From Ralstonia thomasii (GTDB taxonomy: Bacteria > Pseudomonadota > Gammaproteobacteria > Burkholderiales > Burkholderiaceae), in assembly GCF_958405895.1 (NCBI RefSeq), contig NZ_CATZAR010000005.1: DNA of 64,000 nucleotides. One strand, given 5' to 3'. Shown in pieces: positions 32,234-41,741 of the stretch. Each line of letters opens with the position of its first letter. Within the stretch, counting starts at the first letter, position 1. Both the position numbers and the translations under genes were made by a program. The notes beneath the pieces were generated by a model. That model had not been told where the DNA came from, did no database searches, and saw only the letters and a program-made list of their open reading frames with translations.

Positions 32234-34579
32234 TCATTCCTCTTCGACGACGTTGCCGTTGCGGTTGGGCGCCAGGATTTCACGGTTGCCGTTGCCCGAC
32301 ATGGCGGACACGAGCCCCGCCTTTTCCATGTCTTCGAGCAGGCGTGCGGCGCGGTTGTAGCCGATGCGCAGGTGACGCTGCACCAGCGAGATCGACGCGC
32401 GGCGATTCTTGAGCACCACATCGACAGCCTGGTCGTACAGTGGATCGGCCTCGCCGCCGCCCGCACCCACAAGGCCAGCACCGCCACCAGAGCCATCGCC
32501 ACCGCCCTCGCCATCGGCCACACCGCCTTCGAGAATGCCTTCGATGTAGTTCGGCTCGCCTTGCGCCTTCAGGTTATCGACGATGCGGTGGACTTCCTCG
32601 TCCGACACGAACGCGCCGTGCACGCGCACTGGCAAGCCGGTGCCCGGCGCGAGATACAGCATGTCGCCCATGCCCAGCAGCGCTTCGGCGCCCTGCTGGT
32701 CAAGGATGGTGCGCGAGTCGATCTTGCTGCTGACCTGGAACGCGATCCGCGTCGGCACGTTGGCCTTGATCAGGCCCGTAATCACGTCCACCGACGGACG
32801 CTGCGTTGCCAGCACGAGGTGGATACCGGCGGCACGCGCCTTCTGCGCAATCCGCGCGATCAGCTCTTCGACCTTCTTGCCGACCACCATCATCAGGTCG
32901 GCCAGTTCGTCGATCACGATGACAATCATCGGCAGCTTGTCGAGCGGCTCCGGCGCGTCAGGCGTCAGGCTGAACGGGTTGGGAATCTTTTCTTCGCGCG
33001 CAGCGGCTTCTTCGATCTTCTTGTTGAAGCCGGCCAGGTTTCGCACGCCCATCTTGCTCATGAGCTTGTAGCGGCGCTCCATCTCGCCCACAGCCCAGTT
33101 GAGCGCGTGACCGGCTTGGCGCATGTCCGTCACGACTGGGCACAGCAGATGGGGAATGCCTTCGTAGATGCTCAGTTCCAGCATCTTCGGGTCGATCAGA
33201 ATCAGGCGCACCGCGTCGGCCTTCGCCTTGTACAGCAGCGACAGGATCATCGCGTTGATCCCGACCGACTTACCTGAGCCCGTGGTACCAGCCACCATGC
33301 AGTGCGGCATCTTGGCCAGGTCGGCCACGACCGGCTTGCCGGCAATATCCTTGCCCAGCGCCAGCGTGAGCTGCGATGCGCTCTCGTTGTAGACCTGCGA
33401 GCCGAGAATCTCCGACAGGCGCACCGCTTGGCGCTTCGGGTTCGGCAGCTCCAGGCCCATGCAGTTCTTGCCTGGAATTGTCTCCACCACGCGGATCGAC
33501 ACCAACGACAGCGAACGCGCCAGGTCCTTCGCCAGGTTGACGATCTGGCTGCCCTTGACGCCCGTGGCGGGCTCGATTTCGTAGCGCGTGATGACCGGGC
33601 CCGGATAGGCCGCCACCACCTGCACTTCCACGCCGAAATCCTTGAGCTTCTTCTCGATCAGGCGCGAGGTGAATTCCAGCGTCTCGGCGCTCACGGTTTC
33701 CACAACCGGCGGAATCGGATCGAGCAGCGCGAGCGGGGGCAGGTCGGAATCGTGCATGTCGACAAACAGCGGCTGCTGCTTCTCGCGCTCCACGCGCTCG
33801 CTCTTGACCACGGCGGTCGGGCGCACGATCTGCACCGGCGGCGATTCTTCAATGCGCACGCGGCGGGTTTCGACCACTTCCTCGCGCTCGACCTTGGCCG
33901 CCTCGCCGATGGCGCGGTCCTGTTTGCTCTCGCGGCGCGTCTTGAAGCCGACGAACAGCATCTCGACGCCGGCGCCGATCTGCTCGGCCAGGTTCAGCCA
34001 CGAGAAATGGAAGAACAGCGACAGCCCGACCAGGAACGTAAACAGCAGCGCCAGCGTGCCGCCGGTAAAGCCCAGCGAATGCTGCATCGCCCCGCCGATC
34101 ACATCGCCCAGCACGCCGCCCGGCGCACGCGGCAGCTTCATGTGCAGCGAGTACATGCGGATGGCTTCCAAACCCATGCTGGAAGCCAGGATGAGCGCAA
34201 AGCCGATCCACGTGACACTGGCATCAACGCGCGGCATGGAGGTGCGCGGCAGGCGTTCGTCCGACATCAGCTCGCGCCAGCCGCGCCAGACCTTGCGCAC
34301 GAGCAGCACCGCCCACCAGTAGGCGGACGCGCCAAAGACAAACAGCAGCAGATCGGCCAGCCACGCGCCCACGCGGCCGCCCAGGTTGCGGATTTCGTCG
34401 ACCTGGCTGGCGTGGGTGAAACCGGGATCGGCGCGGTTGTATGACAGGAGAATGATCAGGAAGGCGATGGTCACCGCCAGCAACAGGAACCAGCGGACCT
34501 CCCCCAGCAGCCGCCCAATGCGGGACGGCAGTGCGGACGGATCGGTGCGGGTTGTCGGAGTGGTGGAAGCTCGAGCCAT
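32234..34579 (-). CDS. ftsK: DNA translocase FtsK
   Basis: FtsK, about 781 residues from the ATG at 34579, couples cell division to chromosome segregation. The N-terminal third has four membrane segments, then a short linker. The motor follows, with Walker A GTTGSGKS, Walker [15 protein letters not shown] and a loop of [20 protein letters not shown]. The C-terminal gamma winged helix ([23 protein letters not shown]) reads KOPS-like sites and contacts XerD. A Gly-rich stretch separates motor and gamma. A GTG 17 codons upstream is an alternative start. Confidence 0.96.
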
Positions 34580-34710
34580 GCGGGAGACGGGTGCGCCGCT
34601 TGGACGAGGCCGCGCGGCTTGGGACAGCACAAATACGATGCCAACGATTGTAACGCGGCCCTATCACCGCCATTGGAATTTACAACCGGGCGGACGAGGG
34701 GGTGCCACTT

Positions 34711-34716
34711 TATAAT
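34711..34716 (+). promoter_or_regulatory. Likely -10 element for trxB
   Basis: A perfect TATAAT followed by GGCG lies about 75 bases before the trxB start, in the divergent ftsK/trxB spacer. No good -35 is found at 16 to 18 bases upstream. Confidence 0.45.
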
Positions 34717-34788
34717 GGCGCCCATCACCCTCACCTAGCCTGCACGGCGGCGCTCCACCCCTCGTGCCGCGCACACTCAGAACGCATC

Positions 34789-35745
34789 ATGGCAAAACAC
34801 GCAAAAGTGCTGATCCTTGGCTCCGGCCCCGCCGGCTACACGGCCGCGATTTACGCTGCCCGGGCCAACCTGAACCCGGTGCTGGTCACCGGCCTGGCGC
34901 AGGGCGGCCAGCTCATGACCACCACCGACGTGGAAAACTGGCCCGCTGACAAGGAACACCTGCAGGGCCCCGAGTTGATGCAGCGCTTCCTGGAGCACGC
35001 TGAGCGTTTCAAGACCGAAGTGCTGTTCGACCACATCCACACCGCGCATCTGAAGGAAAAGCCGATCCGCCTGGTGGGCGATTCTGGCGAATACACCTGC
35101 GACGCGCTGATCGTCTCCACCGGCGCTTCGGCCCAATACCTGGGCCTGCCGTCGGAAGAAGCCTTTGCGGGCCGCGGCGTGTCTGCATGCGCCACGTGCG
35201 ACGGCTTCTTCTACAAGGGCCAGGAAGTGGCCGTGGTGGGCGGCGGCAACACCGCCGTGGAAGAAGCGCTTTACCTGGCCAACATCGCCAGCAAGGTCAC
35301 GCTCATCCACCGCCGCGACAAGTTCCGCGCCGAACCGATCCTGATCGACCGACTGCATGAGCAGGAGAAGAAAGGCAAGATCGAGATCAAGACCAACATG
35401 GTGCTCGATGAAATCCTGGGCGATGAATCCGGCGTGACGGGCGCCCGCCTGAAAGGCACGCACGAGAACGAAGGCAAGACCGAAGAGATCAAGCTGGCGG
35501 GCGTGTTCATCGCCATCGGCCACAAGCCGAACACCGACATCTTCCGCGGCCAGCTCGACATGAACGACACGGGCTATATCCGCACGAAGAGCGGCCTGGA
35601 CGGCATGGCCACGGCCACCAACATCCCGGGCGTTTTCGCCGCCGGCGACGTGCAGGACCACATCTACCGCCAGGCCATCACCAGCGCCGGCACGGGATGC
35701 ATGGCAGCACTGGACGCCCAGCGCTACCTGGAAAGCCTGGAATAA
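34789..35745 (+). CDS. trxB: Thioredoxin reductase
   Basis: TrxB, 318 residues, reduces thioredoxin with NADPH through FAD. The FAD motif GSGPAGYTAAIYAAR is at residues 11 to 25, the redox pair is C134-A-T-C137, and the NADPH motif is VVGGGNTAVEEALYL. The C-terminal FAD segment PGVFAAGDVQDHIYRQAITSAG is intact. It is transcribed away from ftsK. A 14-bp hairpin follows the stop. Confidence 0.97.
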   Translation: MAKHAKVLILGSGPAGYTAAIYAARANLNPVLVTGLAQGGQLMTTTDVENWPADKEHLQGPELMQRFLEHAERFKTEVLFDHIHTAHLKEKPIRLVGDSGEYTCDALIVSTGASAQYLGLPSEEAFAGRGVSACATCDGFFYKGQEVAVVGGGNTAVEEALYLANIASKVTLIHRRDKFRAEPILIDRLHEQEKKGKIEIKTNMVLDEILGDESGVTGARLKGTHENEGKTEEIKLAGVFIAIGHKPNTDIFRGQLDMNDTGYIRTKSGLDGMATATNIPGVFAAGDVQDHIYRQAITSAGTGCMAALDAQRYLESLE

Positions 35746-35777
35746 GCTGCACCGCCCCGGGTTTCCCGGGCGCAAAC

Positions 35778-35809
35778 AACGCGGCCGATGGGTGACCATC
35801 GGCCGCGTT
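35778..35809 (+). terminator. Strong hairpin after trxB
   Basis: AACGCGGCCGATGG and CCATCGGCCGCGTT form a perfect 14-bp stem with loop GTGA. The T run after it is poor (TTG), so it may be an atypical terminator. Confidence 0.6.
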
Positions 35810-35834
35810 GCCATGTGCGGCACCTTCGTATAAT
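35808..35834 (+). promoter_or_regulatory. Possible promoter of the Smr gene
   Basis: TATAAT at 35829-35834 lies about 40 bases before the ATG. TTGCCA (35808-35813) is 15 bases upstream and overlaps the trxB hairpin, a short but usable spacing. Confidence 0.4.
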
Positions 35835-35874
35835 CGACACACGCCCCACCCCGGTGTGCTCGCCTGCCTTCACC

Positions 35875-36540
35875 ATGAAACGCGCCCCTTCCCCCGCCAA
35901 CAAGCTCAGCCTGACCGATCTGGCCGGCCTGCGTGACCAGCTCAAGCATGAGACGCAAGCACGCGAAGCCGAACGCCAGCGCGCCGAAGCCGCCGCACGC
36001 AAGGCGGCCGAAGAAGCCAACGTGTTCCGTGCCAGCATCGGCGAGGTCAGCGCGCTGCGCCAGAACAAGCGCGTCGAACATCCGCGCAATCCGCCCGCGC
36101 CCGAACCCGTGCACTCGCGCGCCGAAGAGCAGACCGTGCTGCGCGATTCCCTGTCGGATGAATTCGACGTGGACAACTTACTCGAGACCGACGACACGCT
36201 GTCCTACCGGCGCCCCGGCATTGGCGACGACGTGCTCAAAAAGCTGCGCCGCGGCGAGTGGGCCACGCAAGACCAGATCGACCTGCACGGCATGCGCCGC
36301 GAAGAAGCCCGCGAGGCGCTGGCCGCCTTCCTGCGCCGTGCCGTGCAGCGTGGCATCCGCTGTGTGCGCGTGATCCACGGCAAGGGACTCGGCTCGCCCG
36401 ACAAAACGCCGGTGCTCAAGGGCAAGGTACGCTCGTGGCTGGTGCAGAAGGAAGAGGTGATCGCCTTCGTCGAGCCGCGCAACACGGCGGGCGGCGCGGG
36501 CGCGGTGCTGGTGCTGCTGCGCCAGCCGTACGGCTCCTGA
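35875..36540 (+). CDS. Smr-domain (MutS2-like nuclease) protein
   Basis: The 221-residue protein has a long charged N-terminal helix rich in Glu, Arg and Ala (about residues 10 to 60) and a C-terminal Smr domain. The domain motifs are IDLHGMRREEAREAL, VIHGKGLGS and the tail AFVEPRNTAGGAGAVLVLL. Smr domains nick or cut nucleic acid. Stand-alone proteins of this type (YdaL/SmrB-like) are linked to RNA cleavage at stalled ribosomes or to DNA; the sequence does not tell which applies. A TRIC channel gene follows after 45 bases. Confidence 0.9.
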   Translation: MKRAPSPANKLSLTDLAGLRDQLKHETQAREAERQRAEAAARKAAEEANVFRASIGEVSALRQNKRVEHPRNPPAPEPVHSRAEEQTVLRDSLSDEFDVDNLLETDDTLSYRRPGIGDDVLKKLRRGEWATQDQIDLHGMRREEAREALAAFLRRAVQRGIRCVRVIHGKGLGSPDKTPVLKGKVRSWLVQKEEVIAFVEPRNTAGGAGAVLVLLRQPYGS

Positions 36541-36585
36541 CGCGCAGCCCTCCTTACACCTGCTCACAACAAGAACAACACGCAC

Positions 36586-37209
36586 ATGCACGTGACCCGC
36601 CTGCAGTTGGTGATGCACTGGGTGGAGATCCTCGCGGTCTTCTCGTTTGCCATCTCGGGACTGGCCGAAGCCAAACGGCGCCGGCTCGATGCCGTGGGCG
36701 CGTTCATCGTCGCGTTCCTGACCGCGTTTGGCGGCGGCACGCTGCGCGATCTACTGCTGGATCGGCGGCCCTTCTACTGGATCGAGCACGAGCAATACCT
36801 GCTCGCGCTGTTCGTGATGAGCCTGTTCGCCAACTGGGTGATCCGGCTGGTGAGCCAGCTGGTGTCCGATCGCGTGCTGATCGTGGCCGACGCCATCGGC
36901 ATGGGGCTCTTTGGTGTGCTCGGCACGCAACTGGCGCTTGATGCGGGCGTGCCGATCTTTGTGTCGGTGATGATGGGCGTGATCACGGCGGCCTTTGGCG
37001 GCCTGCTGCGCGATGTGGTCTGCAATGAAGTCCCCATGCTGCTGCGGGACAATCACCCGTACGCAACGTGCGCGTTTCTCGGGTGCTTCCTCTACGTCGG
37101 GCTGACGCAGACGGACCTGCTGCCAAGCGTGTCCGTGGTGATCGCCACGCTGGCGATCGTGATCGGCCGGCTGGTGACGCTGCGCTGGAACATCACCCTG
37201 CCGCGTTGA
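36586..37209 (+). CDS. TRIC-family (UPF0126) cation channel, copy 2
   Basis: This 207-residue membrane protein has seven segments and two TRIC repeats with FGGGTLRDLLLD and FGGLLRDVVCN, the second carrying Gly-Gly-Leu-Leu in place of GGGxx. The second repeat is preceded by DAIGMGLFGVLGTQLAL. It is clearly a diverged paralogue of the gene at 15462-16091, with different ends. Likely a monovalent cation channel of the inner membrane. It is convergent with the P-II gene. Confidence 0.9.
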   Translation: MHVTRLQLVMHWVEILAVFSFAISGLAEAKRRRLDAVGAFIVAFLTAFGGGTLRDLLLDRRPFYWIEHEQYLLALFVMSLFANWVIRLVSQLVSDRVLIVADAIGMGLFGVLGTQLALDAGVPIFVSVMMGVITAAFGGLLRDVVCNEVPMLLRDNHPYATCAFLGCFLYVGLTQTDLLPSVSVVIATLAIVIGRLVTLRWNITLPR

Positions 37210-37253
37210 TCAGGCGCTGACCGGCGCGAGCGCGCCGGCCACGGGCAGCGGCT

Positions 37254-37592
37254 TCAGACCGCTGCTTCGTCCTTCTCACCGGTGCGGATGCGGATCACCT
37301 GCTCCACCGGCATCACGAAGATCTTGCCGTCGCCGATCTTGCCGGTCTTTGCTGCCTTGACGATCGTGTCGATCACGTTTTCGACCTGGCTTTCGGCCAC
37401 CACCACCTCGATCTTGATCTTCGGCAAGAAGTCGACCACGTATTCCGCACCGCGATACAGCTCGGTGTGCCCCTTCTGGCGGCCGAAACCCTTGACCTCA
37501 GTGACGGTCAGGCCGGTCACCCCCACGTCGGCGAGCGACTCGCGCACTTCGTCCAGTTTGAAGGGCTTGATGATGGCGGTGATCTGTTTCAT
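37254..37592 (-). CDS. glnB: P-II nitrogen regulatory protein
   Basis: This 112-residue P-II protein senses 2-oxoglutarate, ATP/ADP and glutamine status. The start MKQITAIIKPFKLDEV, the T-loop with Tyr51 (GAEYVVD) for uridylylation, and the C-terminal GKIGDGKIFVMPVEQVIRIRTGE are all canonical. There is no amtB next to it, so GlnB is favoured over GlnK. It follows the methyltransferase by 14 bases and nadE before that, so it probably shares their mRNA. In E. coli P-II controls GlnD/GlnE/NtrB; in several bacteria it also regulates glutamine-dependent NadE. Confidence 0.93.
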   Translation of the reverse strand: MKQITAIIKPFKLDEVRESLADVGVTGLTVTEVKGFGRQKGHTELYRGAEYVVDFLPKIKIEVVVAESQVENVIDTIVKAAKTGKIGDGKIFVMPVEQVIRIRTGEKDEAAV

Positions 37593-37606
37593 GGGTGTCT
37601 CGCTCA

Positions 37607-38233
37607 CTAGTTGGTGAAGTATTCAAGCGTCCAATAATACTGGAGCCGGTTAATGCGCACATCCTGGGCGATGCCGGCCACCGTTTGCAGCAGCGTCGGA
37701 TCGTCGGGAAAGTTCTTCAGCACATCATGTTCGCTGCCATCGCGCAAGGGGCGGCGCTGCCACGTGTTGCCATGTTGGTCGCTGTAGGCAATGGGCGTGC
37801 TGGAGCCAAACACATACAGGTTGTCGAACCACAGCACACGCACGCCGGGCCCCAGCGCGCGATGCAGCCGTTCGACGTGCTGGCGCAAATGCTGCAGCGG
37901 CACATGCGACCACCAGCAGCCCGCCGTCATCACGTCAAACGTGCCGGGCGCGAACGGCAGCGCATCGTTGTCCGCGCGCACAAACGACGCCCCGGCGATG
38001 CCTTTGCCACGCGCAACGCGCAGCACGGTGTCGTTGTAATCCGCGCAGACGATGCTGCGCGCATCGGTCATCGGCTCGGCCCAGAAACCGGTGCCGCACG
38101 CGAGATCCAGCACCCGCGCGCCGCGCGTCAGATCATGCACGCGCGCCTTCAACCGCGCCAAATCGCCCTGCCGCTCGGGCTTCGTATAGATGCGCTCATA
38201 TTCAGGGGCGCGCTTGGCGTAGTAATCGAGCAT
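37607..38233 (-). CDS. SAM-dependent class I methyltransferase
   Basis: This 208-residue enzyme has the AdoMet motif VLDLACGTGFWAEP (motif I), CADYNDTVL (motif II acid) and NDALPFAPGTFDVMTAGCWWSHVP. It fits Methyltransf_25/11 type enzymes acting on small molecules. The acceptor is unknown. The start at 38233 is nine bases after nadE, so it is in the same operon as nadE and glnB. No membrane segment. Confidence 0.85.
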   Translation of the reverse strand: MLDYYAKRAPEYERIYTKPERQGDLARLKARVHDLTRGARVLDLACGTGFWAEPMTDARSIVCADYNDTVLRVARGKGIAGASFVRADNDALPFAPGTFDVMTAGCWWSHVPLQHLRQHVERLHRALGPGVRVLWFDNLYVFGSSTPIAYSDQHGNTWQRRPLRDGSEHDVLKNFPDDPTLLQTVAGIAQDVRINRLQYYWTLEYFTN

Positions 38234-38242
38234 GCCGGGGGC

Positions 38243-39880
38243 TTACTCTTTGAAGCGCGACGTAATCGGATACCGCCAGTCGCGCCCGAACGCCCGCGGC
38301 GTCACGCGGATGCCCACCGGCGCCTGACGCCGCTTGTATTCATTGATCTTGATGAGGCGCACGATCTTCTGCACGTCGGCCTCGGCAAACCCGGCCGCGA
38401 TGATGTCGGCCACCGGCTGGTTCTGCTCCATGTAGCGCTGCACGATGGCGTCGAGCGCATCGTATTCGGGCAGGCTGTCCTGGTCGGTCTGGTTCTCGCG
38501 CAGCTCGGCCGATGGTGCGCGGGTCAAGATGCGCTCCGGAATCACCTCCGACAACGAATTGCGGTAGCGGCACAGTCGGTAGACCAGCGTCTTGAAGATA
38601 TCCTTGATCACGGCAAAACCGCCGGCCATGTCGCCGTACAGCGTGCAGTAGCCGACCGCTATTTCACTCTTGTTGCCGGTCGTCAGCACGATCCGGCCGC
38701 TCTTGTTGGACAGTGCCATCAGCAGCGTGCCGCGAATGCGCGCCTGGATGTTCTCTTCCGTCGCATCTTCGGGCAGCCCGCGGAACTCCTCCGCCAAGGC
38801 ACCCTTGAATGCGTCGAACATCGGGCTGATGGCGATTTCGTCGTACTGCACGCCCAGCCGGGCCGCCATGTCGCGCGCATCCACCCACGAGATATCTGCC
38901 GTGTAACGCGAGGGCATCATGACCGCGCGCACGCGATCCGCGCCCAGCGCGTCGACGGCAATCGCCAGCACCAACGCTGAATCGACGCCACCCGACAAGC
39001 CGATGATTGCGCCCGGGAAGCCATTCTTGCCGAGGTAGTCGCGCACGCCCAGCTTGAGCGCTTCGTATACCTGGGCTTCCAGCGGAGGCTCCGGGACGAT
39101 CGTGCCCGGCAGCGCGCGTCCGCCGTCGAACTGCACGTAGCCCACGCCCTCGACAAACTGCCCCATCCGCAAGACGACGTTGCCTTCGGCATCGAGCACG
39201 AACGAGCCCCCGTCGAACACGAGTTCATCCTGCCCGCCGACGAGGTTTGCATACACATGCGGCAATCCCGATTCCTTCACACGGGCACCGATGATCCGCT
39301 CGCGCAGGTCTTCCTTGTCGAGGTGGTACGGCGAGGCGTTGGGGATCAACACAACCTGCGCGCCGGCGGCCTTGGCATAGGCCGTGGCCGTGGCGTACCA
39401 GGCGTCTTCGCAGATGATGACGCCGAAGCGCGTGCCGTCCACTTCGAACACAAAGGGCTCGGTGCCGGGCTGAAAGTAGCGCTTCTCGTCAAAGACCTCG
39501 TTGTTGGGCAGTTCAAGCTTGTCGTACCGGCCGACCACACGGCCGTCAAGGGCCACTGTGGCGCTATTGGTGGGCTTGGGCAGCACGCCGGGCGCTGGGG
39601 CTTCCAGCGAGAGTTGTGGGTGCCCGATCAGCACGTGCAAGCCCGGGAATGCCGCCAGCTCGGCGATGAGCGCATCGAGCGCGCGTGCGCTGGCGTCGAT
39701 GAACGCCGGGCGCAGCAGCAGGTCTTCGGGCGGATAGCCCGTGAGCGACAGTTCCGGCGTGAGCAGGATGCGCGCACCAGCCTGGTGCGCTTCGCGCGCG
39801 GCGGCGACAATGCGGGCAGCATTGCCGGCGAAATCGCCGACGGTGCAGTTGATCTGGGCGAGAGCGACAGAGACGGTCAT
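38243..39880 (-). CDS. nadE: Glutamine-dependent NAD+ synthetase
   Basis: NadE, 545 residues, makes NAD+ from deamido-NAD using ammonia released from glutamine. The N-terminal nitrilase-like domain (about residues 1 to 260) carries the Glu (LTPELSLTGYPPEDLL), Lys (YDKLELPN) and Cys (IICEDAWYA) triad. The C-terminal synthetase has the ATP loop SGGVDSALV and TTGNKSEIAVGY. The sequence ends at SRFKE, with a complete C-terminus. ATG 39880 begins MTVSVALAQIN, the family start. Operon: nadE, methyltransferase, glnB. Confidence 0.96.
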   Translation of the reverse strand: MTVSVALAQINCTVGDFAGNAARIVAAAREAHQAGARILLTPELSLTGYPPEDLLLRPAFIDASARALDALIAELAAFPGLHVLIGHPQLSLEAPAPGVLPKPTNSATVALDGRVVGRYDKLELPNNEVFDEKRYFQPGTEPFVFEVDGTRFGVIICEDAWYATATAYAKAAGAQVVLIPNASPYHLDKEDLRERIIGARVKESGLPHVYANLVGGQDELVFDGGSFVLDAEGNVVLRMGQFVEGVGYVQFDGGRALPGTIVPEPPLEAQVYEALKLGVRDYLGKNGFPGAIIGLSGGVDSALVLAIAVDALGADRVRAVMMPSRYTADISWVDARDMAARLGVQYDEIAISPMFDAFKGALAEEFRGLPEDATEENIQARIRGTLLMALSNKSGRIVLTTGNKSEIAVGYCTLYGDMAGGFAVIKDIFKTLVYRLCRYRNSLSEVIPERILTRAPSAELRENQTDQDSLPEYDALDAIVQRYMEQNQPVADIIAAGFAEADVQKIVRLIKINEYKRRQAPVGIRVTPRAFGRDWRYPITSRFKE

Positions 39881-39935
39881 GGGGGCAATGTGGATTGCAA
39901 GCGCGGCATCCGAAGCTCGAATTAGAATCGGCGGC

Positions 39936-41168
39936 ATGACCTCTCGCCCCCTTGCTCCCGAGCCTCAAGCGCGCGCTGGTTCGCGACACGAATTGACCGA
40001 TTATCGCACGCGACTTGTGACCGATCTGCGTGACATCGGCCGCGATGCCTGGGATGCCCTGCTCGCCCTGCAGCCCGAGGCAACGCCTTTTCTGCGCTTC
40101 GATTTCCTGCACGCCCTGCATGCGAGCGGCAGCGCGTCGCCCGACACCGGCTGGTCGCCGCAATACCTGACACTGTGGCAAGACGGCCCCGACGGTGAAG
40201 TGCTCGCCGCCGCTGTGCCGCTGTATGTGAAAGGTCACTCCTATGGCGAGTACGTCTTCGACTGGGCCTGGGCCAATGCGTACGCGCAGCACGGGCTCGA
40301 GTACTACCCGAAATGGCTGTCGGCCATCCCTTTTACGCCGGTGCAGGGCGCGCGGCTGCTGGCGCGGGATGCGGCTGCGCGCGCAGCGCTGGTCGAAACG
40401 TTGCTGGCAGTTGCGCGCCAGAGCGCGTTGTCATCGCTGCATGTGCTGTTTCCCACTGCCGACGAAGCCGAGCAACTGCACGCCGCAGGCATGCTGCTGC
40501 GGCAAGGGGTGCAGTTCCACTGGTGCAATCCGGGCTTTGCAAGCTTCGACGATTTTCTGGGCGCGCTGGAACAGAAGAAGCGCAAAAATATCCGCGCCGA
40601 GCGCCGCCGCGTGCACGACGCCGGTATCACGTTCCGCCACGTGCCCGGCGCAGCCGCGACGGACGCGGACTGGCGCTTCTTCCACCGCTGCTATCGCACC
40701 ACCTACCGCGAGCATCACTCGTCACCGTATCTAAACCTGGAGTTCTTCCGCCAGATCGGGCAGACGATGCCGGAAAACCTCCTGCTGGTGATTGCCTCGC
40801 GTGATGGCAATGACATCGCCAGCGCGCTGCTGGTGATCGACATGCGCCCCGAGGCGTCCGTCATGTACGGCCGCTACTGGGGCGCGATCGAGCATCACCC
40901 CTGCCTGCACTTTGAGACGGCGTATTACCAGCCGTTGACGTACTGCATCGCGCACGGCATCCGCACGTTCGAAGGCGGAGCGCAAGGCGAACACAAGATG
41001 GCGCGCGGCTTCGAGCCCGTGGCGACGCTGTCGGCACACTGGCTGGCGCACCCCGCATTTGCCGATGCCGTGGGCAGGTTCCTCGACCGCGAAACGGCCG
41101 GCATGGAAGCGTATCTGGACGAACTGACGGACCGCTCCCCGTTCAGGCAGCGGCCGGGATCGGATTAG
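39936..41168 (+). CDS. FemAB/GNAT-like protein (PF04339 / COG3146 type)
   Basis: The 410-residue protein belongs to the peptidogalactan/FemAB-like group within the acetyltransferase fold. Features: FLRFDFLHALHASGS near residue 50, VPLYVKGHSYGEYVFDWAWA, the basic QKKRKNIRAERRRV segment and GAQGEHKMARGF near the C-terminus. The activity is not known; it may transfer an acyl or aminoacyl group. The ATG at 39936 lies only eight bases after a TAGAAT box, so the mRNA may be nearly leaderless. It is divergent from nadE. Confidence 0.85.
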   Translation: MTSRPLAPEPQARAGSRHELTDYRTRLVTDLRDIGRDAWDALLALQPEATPFLRFDFLHALHASGSASPDTGWSPQYLTLWQDGPDGEVLAAAVPLYVKGHSYGEYVFDWAWANAYAQHGLEYYPKWLSAIPFTPVQGARLLARDAAARAALVETLLAVARQSALSSLHVLFPTADEAEQLHAAGMLLRQGVQFHWCNPGFASFDDFLGALEQKKRKNIRAERRRVHDAGITFRHVPGAAATDADWRFFHRCYRTTYREHHSSPYLNLEFFRQIGQTMPENLLLVIASRDGNDIASALLVIDMRPEASVMYGRYWGAIEHHPCLHFETAYYQPLTYCIAHGIRTFEGGAQGEHKMARGFEPVATLSAHWLAHPAFADAVGRFLDRETAGMEAYLDELTDRSPFRQRPGSD

Positions 41169-41233
41169 CAGCGGGAAAACAGCGGAGGCGGGAAAGACAG
41201 CGTCCGCACGAACGGCGGACGCGAAGGTGCAGC

Positions 41234-41440
41234 TTAGTGCTCGGCAGGTTTCTGCTGGGCGATCACGCAGTGTGCGGCGTTCGAATCAACCGCCATGGAG
41301 GGAACAGCCATGGAGGGCGATGCGACGGCACGCTCGCCAGCGTGGGCTGCGTCCGGTGGCCCAACCAGCAGCGCCCACGCGGTGAATGCGGCCATGGCCA
41401 CGGCGGAGAGCACGGGAACGACAACGGTCTTGTTCAACAT
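41234..41440 (-). CDS. Small hypothetical exported or anchored protein
   Basis: A 68-residue frame begins MLNKTVVVPVLSAVAMAAFT, a clear signal or anchor, and continues with a Pro/Ala/Ser-rich tail ending with HCVIAQQKPAEH. No homology is recognised. The ribosome binding site is weak. It sits alone between two convergent neighbours, so I rate it as probable rather than certain. Confidence 0.5.
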   Translation of the reverse strand: MLNKTVVVPVLSAVAMAAFTAWALLVGPPDAAHAGERAVASPSMAVPSMAVDSNAAHCVIAQQKPAEH

Positions 41441-41670
41441 CGCAGTACCGGGGGTTGGAGTCAAACTTGCCCGGGAGTCTAGAGGGGTCGTTTCCGGTGG
41501 GCAAATGAGCGTTTCTTAAATCTCTGTGTAGCAGAACTACCGGGCGGTAAGTATGCGCTATGCGTGAAAAATATCATGGAACGCATACAACGGGCCCACC
41601 CGGCCGCAGATGGCGCCCCGATGCGAGTCGACGAATCTCCGTGCGTTACATCGATGACGGCTTTGCAAAG

Positions 41671-41705
41671 AAAAAATCCCGGCACTCCATCCGGAGGCCG
41701 GGATT
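41671..41705 (-). terminator. Rho-independent terminator of ppa
   Basis: On the minus strand AATCCCGGC, a 13-base loop and GCCGGGATT are followed by a TTTTTT run. It lies 37 bases after the ppa stop. Confidence 0.85.
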
Positions 41706-41741
41706 TGTCAGACATGCCGTACGGCAAAATCCTGAAACAGC

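Noticed and set aside
37221..37238. CCGGCGCG-AG-CGCGCCGG as terminator between the TRIC gene and glnB
   Set aside because: The two-base loop is too short for a normal hairpin and there is no T run.
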